A stretch of 12,216 nt of DNA from an uncultured Roseburia sp. (GCA_947564765.1 CANODN010000033.1:1-12216); one strand, 5' to 3'. Counted from the stretch's first letter, positions 1 to 7,357 are shown. The notes: generated from the sequence alone by a model not told the origin. Translations and numbers: made by a program.

Positions 1-2
1 TT

Positions 3-218
3 ATCGTGAATTTGGAAAGCATGACAAAGGAACAGCAGAGAGAATGTCTGGACAATATTGAAAGCAACATGAGTATGCTGAAAACTTATCTTGAGGAAAA
101 TATTGCATTGAAAGAGAACGACCTGGATATTCCCGTTACCGGCAGGGCAGTTTTACAGCAGCAGTTTCTTTTGGTACAGGCAATCGAACAATGGATTGCG
201 GCGTTAAAAGAAAATTAA
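3..218 (+). CDS. Small hypothetical protein, probably 5'-truncated by the window edge
   Basis: I do not recognise this protein. The frame is open from the first complete codon, so the true start may lie outside the window. Internal options are GTG at 6 and ATG at 21, but neither has a convincing ribosome binding site. The visible 66-70 residues are rich in Glu, Gln and Leu, lack membrane segments or a signal peptide, and contain no Cys beyond one near the start. They read as two or three amphipathic helices with a Pro-containing break near the middle (around IPVTGR). It ends 85 bases before fruK and on the same strand. Coding is supported by the clean amino-acid composition and normal local codon use; function is unknown. 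Confidence 0.55.
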   Translation: MVNLESMTKEQQRECLDNIESNMSMLKTYLEENIALKENDLDIPVTGRAVLQQQFLLVQAIEQWIAALKEN

Positions 219-223
219 GACGG

Positions 224-275
224 GAGCGGAGAAACCTTTGAAGATAGCCTTTGTATATAAAACTGGTATCCGCTC
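224..275 (+). promoter_or_regulatory. Inverted repeat in the fruK leader
   Basis: GAGCGGA (224-230) is matched exactly by TCCGCTC (269-275). Inside it, after a small internal loop, ACC (234-236) can pair with GGT (265-267). The repeat lies between the upstream small gene and the fruK ribosome binding site at 289-294. It is not followed by a proper T-run, so it is not a standard terminator. It could be a weak attenuator, an mRNA-stabilising stem, or chance. Confidence 0.3.
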
Positions 276-303
276 TAATTTTAATGGCAGGAGGAAAACC
301 AAT

Positions 304-1209
304 ATGATTTATACCGTTACATGGAACCCATCTTTGGATTATGTCATATCTATGCATAATTTTGAAATAGGAAAGACAAATCGCACTGTGGCAGAGCAGA
401 TTTTTCCCGGAGGCAAAGGGATTAATGTGTCTATTGTTTTAAATCATCTTGGAATTGAGAATACGGCATTGGGATTTACGGCAGGTTTTACCGGAGTACA
501 GCTAGAAAAAGAGCTTTACAAAATGGGTTTGTGTACGGATTTTATACAGATAGAGAACGGCTTTTCCCGTATCAATGTCAAATTAAAGGATTATGACGGT
601 ACAGAGATCAATGGTATGGGACCGGATGTTGATCAGGCTTCCATTGAGAAGCTATATCAAAAGCTGGATAAACTAAAAGAAGGAGATATACTGGTTCTGG
701 CCGGCAGTATTCCAAAATCTCTGCCAGATTCTATCTATCAGGATATGTTGGCATATCTTTTTGGAAAAGAAATTCTGTTTGTTGTAGATGCTGCCGGAGA
801 GCTGCTGTTAAATGTACTGGAGTACAAGCCGTTTTTGGTGAAGCCGAATCGCCATGAACTGGAGGAAACCTTTGGCGTAACGTTACATACACAGGAGAAA
901 ATCATTTTTTATGCAAAGATGCTTCAGGAAAAAGGAGCACGGAATGTACTGGTATCTATGGCCGGAGAGGGAGCCATACTGGCGGACGAAAGAAGGGAAA
1001 TACACAGGCTTGCAGCACCAAAAGGAACACTGATTAATGCGGTAGGAGCCGGAGATTCTATGGTAGCCGGGTTTCTGGCAGGGTGGCTTAAAACGCAGGA
1101 TTATGACTATGCATTCCGTATGGGTGTTTCAGCCGGAAGCGCCAGTGCTTTTTCAGAAACTCTGGCAGAACGGAAAGAGATAGAGAAAATTTATGGCAGA
1201 CTTGCTTGA
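304..1209 (+). CDS. fruK: 1-phosphofructokinase (PfkB/ribokinase family)
   Basis: This cytoplasmic sugar kinase phosphorylates fructose-1-phosphate to fructose-1,6-bisphosphate with ATP. The 301-residue product is full length for the family. The N-terminus (TVTWNPSLDY), the substrate-loop GGKGIN at 36-41, the INVKL segment near 91 and the INGMGP segment near 102 match FruK from Bacillus as I remember it. The second PfkB signature VGAGDS at 257-262 carries the catalytic Asp261. ATG 304 is chosen because AGGAGG at 289-294 sits nine bases upstream; a TTG at 238 is in frame but has no such site and adds a non-family leader. No fruR or fructose PTS gene adjoins it, so the closely related tagatose-6-phosphate kinase role cannot be fully excluded. 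Confidence 0.88.
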   Translation: MIYTVTWNPSLDYVISMHNFEIGKTNRTVAEQIFPGGKGINVSIVLNHLGIENTALGFTAGFTGVQLEKELYKMGLCTDFIQIENGFSRINVKLKDYDGTEINGMGPDVDQASIEKLYQKLDKLKEGDILVLAGSIPKSLPDSIYQDMLAYLFGKEILFVVDAAGELLLNVLEYKPFLVKPNRHELEETFGVTLHTQEKIIFYAKMLQEKGARNVLVSMAGEGAILADERREIHRLAAPKGTLINAVGAGDSMVAGFLAGWLKTQDYDYAFRMGVSAGSASAFSETLAERKEIEKIYGRLA

Positions 1210-1240
1210 ATTCATGCGGAAAGCAGAAAAACGATAGAAC

Positions 1241-1269
1241 TTGAATTTTAAAATGTAACATGCTAATAT
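1241..1269 (+). promoter_or_regulatory. Sigma-A-type promoter with extended -10, upstream of the ligase-hisA-dap-nfo run
   Basis: A -35 box TTGAAT (1241-1246), a 17-base spacer and a -10 box TAATAT (1264-1269) preceded by TGC, which gives an extended -10. It lies in the 98-base gap after fruK, with the first start codon about 40 bases downstream. No clear terminator separates it from fruK, so some read-through is possible. Confidence 0.55.
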
Positions 1270-1307
1270 AGGTAGGAAATACGATAGAAGACGAAACGAG
1301 GAGCGCT

Positions 1308-2861
1308 ATGAAGAAGAAAAAGAAGCAGAAGAAACCATTAGATATTTCCGAAATCTTTGGCAGAGAAATTACCTATGTATATTTGCTGGTGATGTTTGGG
1401 CTGTTTCCGGTTTTTTATCCGGGGCATTTGATCGGCATCCATTCTGTAAAAAGCAGTTTTTATACTGCGGCATCGGCAGTCTACTTTTGTCTGTTGGTGA
1501 TACCTTTGATCAGTCAGATTTTTTTGTGTATCAAAGAACGCCGGAGGATAAAACCCGGCCTGATAGATGGCTTTGCACTTCTGTTTCTGGCGGCAGTCGG
1601 GATCTCTACATTGACAGCACTGAATCGGACAAATGCAATTTACGGGAATGACAATATTAAAACAGGGGCAATTGTACTGGCACTGTGCGGGGTGACTTAT
1701 TTTACAGCCAGAAAATATGCAAGGTGCGACCGGACTTTGGTTCTGGTGAATCTGGCCGCCAGTGCATTTATTTATTTGTCCGGTATTTTTCTGACCTGTC
1801 AGTTTGATATTTTAAATATGCAGAAGAATATTATCGATGCACAGAAAACAGCTTTTATCAGTCCCATCGGCAATATAGATTTTAATGTTTCATACATCAG
1901 TTTGATGCTTCCGGCGGCAATGGTTTTGTTTCTGGTATGCAGGGAAACGCTGCTAAGATATTTGATGGCGGCATCTGTCTTTCTGGGCGTTATGGATTCC
2001 TTCTGTGTACGTACGGAGAGCGGGATTATTTTGCTGGTATTTTTGCTTTTGCTGCTGTTTTATTTTGCATTGGAGCAGAGACAGTGGCTGGAACGTTATA
2101 TCATTATTGTTCAGATTTTTTGCGGGGCAAATATTTCCGTGTTTTTGTTAAAAACTATATTACAGGAGCATATGTATCCGTTCGGCGGATTGGGCTTATA
2201 TCTGCTGAGAACGGAGACTGTTGTGGTTGAAGCAGTGATTCTGGCAGTCTTGTTTTGGGTTTGGAAGCGACATAAAATGCCCGGAGAAGAAAAGCTTTTG
2301 CAGATACAGAAATATTATAAAATAATTTGTCTGTCCTTGATTGCTGCGGGAATTGTATGGATATTGATTTTAAATCTCTTTTTAAAGGAGCAAATGGCAG
2401 GGACTGTGTGGGATGCGCTTATATTACAAGACAGTACATTTACGCGCAGAGGCTACATCTGGATTCGGACTATGGAGGAATTTAAAAAACTTCCCCTTAT
2501 CAATCAGATATTCGGATGCGGCGGCGGATGCTTTATCGATTTTATTTATCCGTCCTATGGAGCGGAGATGATTGAGATTTTCCAGGCCGCATATTATGAG
2601 CCGCATAACGATTTCCTTCAGGTGCTTGTAACAACCGGAATTGCAGGCGTGATCGGTTATTTCGGTATGATTTTCACAACGATGGTTATGGCATTTCGAA
2701 AAAGAAAAGAGCGTAACCTGCAGATCGTTGTTATTATGGTACTGGCGGCCTATCTGCTGCAGGGACTGGTCAACAGCTATACGATTTTTGTAATTCCTCT
2801 GGTATTTCTGATACTGGGAATGGCCGATTCGGATTCTGTGGCAGAAGAAGCATTTGAATGA
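1308..2861 (+). CDS. O-antigen ligase-like polytopic membrane protein (Wzy_C/WaaL family)
   Basis: A 517-residue integral membrane protein with about ten to twelve hydrophobic segments (for example near 22-40, 53-73, 88-101, 119-132, 142-163, 195-211, 238-255, 305-319, 338-359, 438-463 and 472-505). A strongly basic start (MKKKKKQKKP) suggests a cytoplasmic N-terminus. Between the last groups of helices is a large outer loop with the layout typical of the family: RRGYIW near 380-385, FGCGGG at 402-407 and HNDFLQ at 433-438. Such proteins ligate or polymerise lipid-linked glycans at the outer face of the membrane. In a Gram-positive host the likely acceptor is a wall or capsule polymer rather than LPS; that is inference. 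GAGGAG at 1298-1303 supports the start, though the spacing is short at four bases. No glycosyltransferase or flippase gene is adjacent, so its substrate is unknown. Confidence 0.8.
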   Translation: MKKKKKQKKPLDISEIFGREITYVYLLVMFGLFPVFYPGHLIGIHSVKSSFYTAASAVYFCLLVIPLISQIFLCIKERRRIKPGLIDGFALLFLAAVGISTLTALNRTNAIYGNDNIKTGAIVLALCGVTYFTARKYARCDRTLVLVNLAASAFIYLSGIFLTCQFDILNMQKNIIDAQKTAFISPIGNIDFNVSYISLMLPAAMVLFLVCRETLLRYLMAASVFLGVMDSFCVRTESGIILLVFLLLLLFYFALEQRQWLERYIIIVQIFCGANISVFLLKTILQEHMYPFGGLGLYLLRTETVVVEAVILAVLFWVWKRHKMPGEEKLLQIQKYYKIICLSLIAAGIVWILILNLFLKEQMAGTVWDALILQDSTFTRRGYIWIRTMEEFKKLPLINQIFGCGGGCFIDFIYPSYGAEMIEIFQAAYYEPHNDFLQVLVTTGIAGVIGYFGMIFTTMVMAFRKRKERNLQIVVIMVLAAYLLQGLVNSYTIFVIPLVFLILGMADSDSVAEEAFE

Positions 2862-2875
2862 GGGAGAAGATAACC

Positions 2876-3673
2876 ATGGAGTTTCGGCCGTGTATTGATA
2901 TCCACAACGGAAAAGTAAAACAGATTGTAGGAAGCAGTTTAAAAGATGAGGGAAACCGGGCAGAGGAAAATTATGTTTCCGCAAAAGACAGTGCATTTTA
3001 TGCAAATTTATATAGAAAAGATGGGCTAAAAGGCGGTCATGTGATTATGCTGAATCCCGCAGGCAGTGAATATTATGAATTGACAAAGCGGCAGGCGCTT
3101 TTGGCGCTTGCCGCTTATCCGGGGGGCTTGCAGATTGGCGGCGGAATTCACGCGGAAAATGCAGAGGAATTTCTTACGGCAGGAGCCAGTCATGTCATTG
3201 TTACCTCCTATGTTTTTTCAAACGGCAGGGTGAATTATAAGAATCTGGAAAAATTAAAACGTACAACGGGCAGGGAGCGGCTGGTACTGGATTTGAGCTG
3301 CAGAAAGCGCGGAGAAGATTATTATATCGTTACAGACCGCTGGCAGAAATTTACGGAGGAGAAGATTACATATTCTCTGCTGGATTATCTTATGGAGTAT
3401 GCGGATGAGTTTTTAGTCCATGCCGCAGATGTGGAAGGAAAGACTTCCGGGATTGAAAAAGAACTGGCAAAGCTTCTGGGCAGCTGGGGTAAAATCCCAA
3501 TCACATATGCAGGAGGCGTGGGAGGCTTTGCGGATCTTAAAATACTTAAGGAAGCAGGGCAGAATCGATTGAATGTTACCATCGGAAGTGCATTGGATTT
3601 TTTCGGCGGTTCCATGGAATACCAAAAAGTGCTTGCTTATATGAGCAATGCAGGAAGATTCGAAGAGCAGTAA
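2876..3673 (+). CDS. hisA: HisA, eukaryotic type (ProFAR isomerase, yeast HIS6-like)
   Basis: This enzyme isomerises the histidine intermediate ProFAR to PRFAR in the cytosol; the next enzyme is HisF/HisH. The 265-residue product is a TIM barrel, but its motifs are those of the yeast/plant form rather than ordinary bacterial HisA: CIDIHNGKVKQIVG at 6-19, GGGI at 88-91, VIVTSY at 117-122, VLDLSCRK at 137-144, HAADVEG at 182-188, YAGG at 211-214 and a GSALDFFGG end. The expected catalytic acids are Asp8 and Asp139. ATG 2876 is preferred because AGGGAG at 2861-2866 lies nine bases upstream and the product then starts like its family. ATG 2858, overlapping the ligase stop as ATGA, is in frame and would add six residues. 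It sits away from any other his gene, between the ligase and dapF, which suggests acquisition as a single unit. Confidence 0.88.
   Translation: MEFRPCIDIHNGKVKQIVGSSLKDEGNRAEENYVSAKDSAFYANLYRKDGLKGGHVIMLNPAGSEYYELTKRQALLALAAYPGGLQIGGGIHAENAEEFLTAGASHVIVTSYVFSNGRVNYKNLEKLKRTTGRERLVLDLSCRKRGEDYYIVTDRWQKFTEEKITYSLLDYLMEYADEFLVHAADVEGKTSGIEKELAKLLGSWGKIPITYAGGVGGFADLKILKEAGQNRLNVTIGSALDFFGGSMEYQKVLAYMSNAGRFEEQ
3086..3116 (+). other. Strong GC-rich hairpin inside the hisA coding sequence
   Basis: The arms 3086-3098 and 3104-3116 form 13 consecutive base pairs (one G-U at 3094/3108) around a five-base TTTTG loop. The reading frame runs through it without interruption, encoding residues around KRQALLALAA. 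No T-run follows, so it is not an intrinsic terminator. Confidence 0.6.
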
Positions 3674-3691
3674 AAGGAAGAGGTGAAGGAA

Positions 3692-4525
3692 ATGAAGTTC
3701 ACAAAAATGCAGGGACTTGGAAATGATTATATATATGTAAACTGTCTGGAGGAAACGGTATCGGACCCCTCTGCTCTGGCTGTGAGATTAAGTGACCGTC
3801 ATTTTGGCGTCGGAGGGGATGGACTGATTTTAATCAAGCCATCCGAAAAGGCAGATTTTGAAATGGATATGTATAACGCAGACGGTTCCAGAGGCATGAT
3901 GTGCGGCAATGGCATACGATGTGTGGCAAAGTATGTTTATGATAAAGGGCTTACAGATCAGACGTCGATTTCCATTGATACACAGTCCGGTGTAAAATAT
4001 CTGGATCTGACTGTCGAGAATGGCAAAGCGGTTCTGATTAAAGTAAATATGGGATCGCCGTCCTTTTTGGCCGGCAAGATTCCGGTGACTGCAGATACCG
4101 AAGAGGTGATTGCAGCTCCCCTTACCGTGGATGGCAGGGAGTATCAGATCACCTGCGTATCCATGGGAAATCCGCATTGTGTTACTTTTTTAGAGGAAGA
4201 TGTCAGGGAGCTGGAGTTGACCAAAACGGGACCGCTTTTTGAAAATCATATATGCTTTCCGGACCGGATTAATACGGAGTTTATCAATGTAATTGACAGA
4301 AAGACACTGCGTATGCGGGTCTGGGAAAGAGGAAGCGGAGAAACGTTAGCCTGCGGAACCGGAGCCTGTGCGGCGGCCGTGGCGGCGATTAAAAACCGGC
4401 TGACAGAGGAGAACGTCACGGTTCATCTTCTGGGAGGAGATTTGCAGATCCATTGGGACCGGAAAGCAGATATCGTCTATATGACAGGGCCTGCGGAAAT
4501 TGTATTTGACGGGGAATTTGAATAA
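3692..4525 (+). CDS. dapF: Diaminopimelate epimerase
   Basis: DapF converts LL-diaminopimelate to meso-diaminopimelate, the precursor of lysine and of DAP-type peptidoglycan cross-links. It is a cofactor-independent two-base epimerase. The 277-residue product shows the family start MKFTKMQGLGNDY, the first catalytic cysteine in MMCGNGIRC (Cys71) and the second in ACGTGACA (Cys221), plus the ERGSGET segment just before it. Length is normal. ATG 3692 matches the conserved N-terminus and has AGGAAGAGG about eight bases upstream; GTG at 3683 is in frame but would give an atypical MKE extension. It starts 18 bases after hisA and is followed 38 bases later by dapL, which makes its substrate, so the pair is a functional unit. 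Confidence 0.96.
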   Translation: MKFTKMQGLGNDYIYVNCLEETVSDPSALAVRLSDRHFGVGGDGLILIKPSEKADFEMDMYNADGSRGMMCGNGIRCVAKYVYDKGLTDQTSISIDTQSGVKYLDLTVENGKAVLIKVNMGSPSFLAGKIPVTADTEEVIAAPLTVDGREYQITCVSMGNPHCVTFLEEDVRELELTKTGPLFENHICFPDRINTEFINVIDRKTLRMRVWERGSGETLACGTGACAAAVAAIKNRLTEENVTVHLLGGDLQIHWDRKADIVYMTGPAEIVFDGEFE

Positions 4526-4563
4526 ATTAGGTACACAATAATAAAGAAGTGAGGAGATAAAAA

Positions 4564-5778
4564 ATGTTTCAGATTAATGACAATTATCAAAAGCTGCCGG
4601 GAAGTTATTTGTTCAGTACGATTGCCAAAAAAGTAGCGGCTTTTACGGAGGCAAATCCGGATAAGCGTATTATCCGTCTTGGAATCGGAGATGTGACACA
4701 GCCTTTGGCTCCTGCAATTATTGAAGCGATGCACAAGGCAGTGGACGAAATGGGAGATGCGGCGACATTTCATGGTTACGCTCCGGATCTTGGGTATGAT
4801 TTTTTGCGGAAGGCGATTGTAGAAAATGATTATAAAGCAAGAGGCTGTGAGATTGAGGCAGATGAAATTTTTGTATCGGACGGTGCAAAAAGCGACTCTG
4901 CAAATATACAGGAAATTTTTGCGGTGAATAACCGTATTGCAGTATGTGATCCGGTTTATCCTGTTTATGTGGATTCGAATGTTATGGCAGGAAGGACAGG
5001 GACTTACGATTCGGAAACGGAAAAGTGGAGTGATGTTATCTATATGCCTTGTACGGCAGAGAATCATTTCGTACCGGAATTTCCAAAAGAAACACCGGAT
5101 CTGATTTATCTGTGTCTGCCGAATAACCCGACCGGAACGACATTGACGAAATCCCAGCTGCAGGAATGGGTGGATTATGCCAATAAGGTCGGTGCGGTGA
5201 TCCTGTATGACGGCGCTTATGAAGCATATATTTCAGAAAAAGATGTTGCACATTCCATATACGAGTGCAGCGGAGCGCAGACCTGTGCGATTGAGCTGAA
5301 GAGCTTTTCCAAAAATGCAGGATTTACCGGCGTCAGATTAGGCTATACCGTAGTGCCGAAAGCATTGAAATGCAACGGAGTATCTCTCCGGGATATGTGG
5401 GCAAGACGTCATGGAACGAAGTTTAACGGAGCGCCTTATATTGTACAGCGTGCAGGAGAGGCAGTTTATTCTGCTGAGGGAAAAGCGCAGCTAAAGGATC
5501 AGGTGGCTTATTATATGAAAAACGCTTCCGTGATAAAAGAAGGGTTAAAGGATGCCGGATATACGGTGTTCGGCGGAGTGAATGCGCCATACATCTGGTT
5601 AAAGACGCCGGATCAGATGACCTCCTGGGATTTCTTTGATTATCTTTTGGAAAAGGCCAATGTAGTAGGAACGCCGGGGTCCGGATTTGGTCCCAGCGGG
5701 GAAGGCTATTTCCGCCTGACAGCCTTTGGAACCTATGAGAATACAGAGGCGGCTGTGAAAAGGATTCAGGCATTATAG
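4564..5778 (+). CDS. dapL: LL-diaminopimelate aminotransferase
   Basis: DapL is a PLP-dependent, fold-type I enzyme that turns tetrahydrodipicolinate plus glutamate directly into LL-diaminopimelate. This bypasses the acylated DapD/DapC/DapE or DapH branches of lysine synthesis. The 404-residue product is the usual length for the family. Visible landmarks are the N-terminal NDNYQKLPGSYLF segment, RLGIGDVTQPL at 38-48, NNPTG at 187-191, the PLP-ring Asp216 in ILYDGAYE, the Schiff-base Lys250 in SFSKNAGFTG and a carboxylate-binding Arg384 near the end. GAGGAG at 4551-4556 sets the start. It directly follows dapF, whose product completes the same branch, and its stop overlaps the nfo ribosome binding site. 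Confidence 0.96.
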   Translation: MFQINDNYQKLPGSYLFSTIAKKVAAFTEANPDKRIIRLGIGDVTQPLAPAIIEAMHKAVDEMGDAATFHGYAPDLGYDFLRKAIVENDYKARGCEIEADEIFVSDGAKSDSANIQEIFAVNNRIAVCDPVYPVYVDSNVMAGRTGTYDSETEKWSDVIYMPCTAENHFVPEFPKETPDLIYLCLPNNPTGTTLTKSQLQEWVDYANKVGAVILYDGAYEAYISEKDVAHSIYECSGAQTCAIELKSFSKNAGFTGVRLGYTVVPKALKCNGVSLRDMWARRHGTKFNGAPYIVQRAGEAVYSAEGKAQLKDQVAYYMKNASVIKEGLKDAGYTVFGGVNAPYIWLKTPDQMTSWDFFDYLLEKANVVGTPGSGFGPSGEGYFRLTAFGTYENTEAAVKRIQAL

Positions 5779-5787
5779 GAGGAATTT

Positions 5788-6618
5788 ATGTTTTATATCG
5801 GCAGCCATATATCGGCCTCAAAGGGTTATGAGGCAATGGGAAAGCAGGCCTTAAAGCTGGGGGCGAATACATTTGCATTTTTTACCAGAAATCCAAGGGG
5901 CGGAAAGGCAAAGGAAATCGATCCGGCAGATGTAGAAAAGTTCCTTGCACTGGCAAAGGAGCATGAGTTTGGAAAACTGGTGGCGCATGCGCCGTATACC
6001 ATGAATGCCTGTGCCGCCAAAGAGGATATCCGCAGATTTGCCAAAGAGATATTGACGGATGATCTTTTGCGGATGGAATTTACACCGGGAAATTATTATA
6101 ATTTTCATCCGGGTTCCCATGTGGGACAGGGTGTGGATACGGGCATTGATTTGATTGCGGGACTTTTAAACGAGGTTCTGAGGCCGGAACAGAGCACAAC
6201 TGTACTGTTGGAAACCATGGCGGGTAAAGGCTCTGAGATCGGGCGTAATTTTGAGGAGCTGCAGGCAATACTGGAAAAAGTGACGCTGCGGGATAAAATG
6301 GGCGTGTGCTTAGACACCTGTCATGTCTGGGATGGCGGATATGATATTGTAGGCGATTTGGACGCTGTACTGGAGGAATTTGACCGGATCATCGGCCTGG
6401 AGCATTTAAAAGCAATTCATATGAATGACAGTATGAATCCATTGGGCAGTCATAAGGACAGGCATGAAAAGATCGGACAGGGACAGATCGGACTGAAAGC
6501 TATGGAACGGATTATCAATCATCCAAAGCTGCAGGGCAGACCGGTTATTTTAGAGACGCCAAACGATGACGCGGGCTGGACAAAAGAGATTGCAATGCTT
6601 AGAAATCTGCACTCATAA
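5788..6618 (+). CDS. nfo: Endonuclease IV (AP endonuclease)
   Basis: Nfo cleaves the DNA backbone 5' to abasic sites and removes blocked 3' ends during base-excision repair. It is a TIM-barrel enzyme with three zinc ions. The 276-residue product keeps the whole metal set: His67 (AHAPY), His107 (NFHPGSH), Glu142 (LETMAGKG), Asp176 and His179 (CLDTCHVWDGGYD), His211 (HMNDS), Asp224 and His226 (SHKDRHEKIGQG) and Glu256 (ILETPN). Nothing is truncated. Its AGGAGG at 5777-5782 overlaps the dapL stop codon, so translation is likely coupled and it is co-transcribed with the lysine genes. A repair gene at the end of a biosynthetic run probably reflects position rather than shared function. Confidence 0.97.
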   Translation: MFYIGSHISASKGYEAMGKQALKLGANTFAFFTRNPRGGKAKEIDPADVEKFLALAKEHEFGKLVAHAPYTMNACAAKEDIRRFAKEILTDDLLRMEFTPGNYYNFHPGSHVGQGVDTGIDLIAGLLNEVLRPEQSTTVLLETMAGKGSEIGRNFEELQAILEKVTLRDKMGVCLDTCHVWDGGYDIVGDLDAVLEEFDRIIGLEHLKAIHMNDSMNPLGSHKDRHEKIGQGQIGLKAMERIINHPKLQGRPVILETPNDDAGWTKEIAMLRNLHS

Positions 6619-6636
6619 AATAGAAATCGAATAAAA

Positions 6637-6668
6637 GAGACTGTCATATAAGTCTTAAGTATTTTTAA
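6637..6668 (+). terminator. Weak possible terminator after nfo
   Basis: AGACT (6638-6642) pairs with AGTCT (6651-6655), extended by one G-U pair, and is followed after four bases by TATTTTTAAA. The stem is short and A/T-rich, so termination would be inefficient at best. It is the only terminator-like element between nfo and the next gene. Confidence 0.25.
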
Positions 6669-6709
6669 ATGAAAACACAGGAAGCCTTAAAAAAGTATTT
6701 ATTCTTCTG

Positions 6710-6718
6710 TGGTATACT
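6710..6718 (+). promoter_or_regulatory. Possible extended -10 promoter for the TVP38-like gene
   Basis: TGG followed by TATACT (6713-6718) is a good extended -10 element 51 bases before the start codon. The -35 region at the right distance is only A-rich. An inverted repeat, CACAG(G)AAG at 6676-6684 and CTTCTGTG at 6704-6711, ends just before the -10 and spans the -35 zone. Confidence 0.38.
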
Positions 6719-6769
6719 GTCAAAAAATAAGAATTGACGATGCAATCAGAAGTGGAGGTAACCTGTTTT

Positions 6770-7330
6770 ATGAAAGGGAAGAAAATACTGACGGCGGCAG
6801 TTATCGTATTTTGTATCTTGATATTTGCAGCAATGGTAAAAGCATATCTGGATGGAAAATTCGAATCAGTAGAAACACTGCAGGAATATATTAGAGGATT
6901 CGGCATATTTGCACCCATTGTATTGATTGTGATTCAGGCAATACAGGTGATTTTTCCCATTCTGCCGGGATTTTTGGGCTGTGCCGTGGGAGCCGTCTTG
7001 TTTGGAAGTGCAGGGGGATTTTGGTGCAATTATATCGGCATATCGGCAGGCTCAATCATAGCATTTCTTTTGGCAAAAAAGTACGGAATTAAACTGGTAG
7101 AAAAATTATTTCCCAGAGACCAGTATGAAAAATATTCCGGCTGGGCAGGAAAAAGCAGATCGTATGTGGCGTTTTTGTTTCTGGGAATGGCGCTGCCTCT
7201 GTTCCCGGATGATTTTTTCTGTTATTTTTCCGGATTGACAAAGATGCGGGCGGAGAAGTTTGCTGCGATTATTGTATTAGGAAAGCCATGGTGCATTTTG
7301 GCGTATAGTCTCGCGTTTGCTGCGATTTGA
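6770..7330 (+). CDS. TVP38/TMEM64 (VTT/DedA-like) family membrane protein
   Basis: A 186-residue inner-membrane protein. Hydrophobic segments lie near residues 6-25, 46-64, 66-80, 88-102, 132-145 and 163-184. The family pattern is visible in the re-entrant LPGFLGCAVGAVLFG region (65-79), the Gly/Ser-rich YIGISAGSIIAFLLAKKYG stretch (89-106) and the PLFPDDFFCYFSGLTKMR segment (143-160). Relatives in this fold have been linked to lipid movement across membranes, but the role of the bacterial TVP38 branch is not settled. ATG 6770 is chosen because GGAGGT at 6754-6759 is ten bases upstream; in-frame TTG 6734 lacks a site. It is somewhat short at the C-terminus compared with relatives of a little over 200 residues, ending inside its terminator. 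Confidence 0.85.
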   Translation: MKGKKILTAAVIVFCILIFAAMVKAYLDGKFESVETLQEYIRGFGIFAPIVLIVIQAIQVIFPILPGFLGCAVGAVLFGSAGGFWCNYIGISAGSIIAFLLAKKYGIKLVEKLFPRDQYEKYSGWAGKSRSYVAFLFLGMALPLFPDDFFCYFSGLTKMRAEKFAAIIVLGKPWCILAYSLAFAAI

Positions 7331-7357
7331 CAGAAATGAAAATTTCTGTCATTTTTT
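7328..7357 (+). terminator. Intrinsic terminator overlapping the stop codon of the TVP38-like gene
   Basis: A perfect 10-bp stem (7328-7337 with 7342-7351), a GAAA tetraloop and a run of six T (7352-7357). The first three bases of the stem are the TGA stop codon of the membrane-protein gene. This closes that transcript and isolates it from rarA. Confidence 0.9.

Noticed and set aside
238..303. An upstream TTG start extending fruK by 22 residues.
   Set aside because: There is no ribosome binding site for TTG 238, while ATG 304 has AGGAGG nine bases upstream and gives the conserved family N-terminus.
2424..3005. A 193-codon minus-strand open frame.
   Set aside because: It lies antisense to the end of the ligase gene and the start of hisA, is rich in Cys, His and Arg, and has no family features. 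It is a shadow of the two real genes.
4477..5067. A 196-codon minus-strand open frame.
   Set aside because: It is antisense to dapL, whose identity is certain, and its composition is typical of an antisense shadow.
6090..6104. A/T palindrome inside nfo.
   Set aside because: It falls in codons for the conserved NYYNFH segment and is made only of A and T; it is expected by chance.
6734..6769. A TTG start giving the TVP38-like protein 12 more residues.
   Set aside because: GGAGGT at 6754-6759 lies within that extension and points to ATG 6770.
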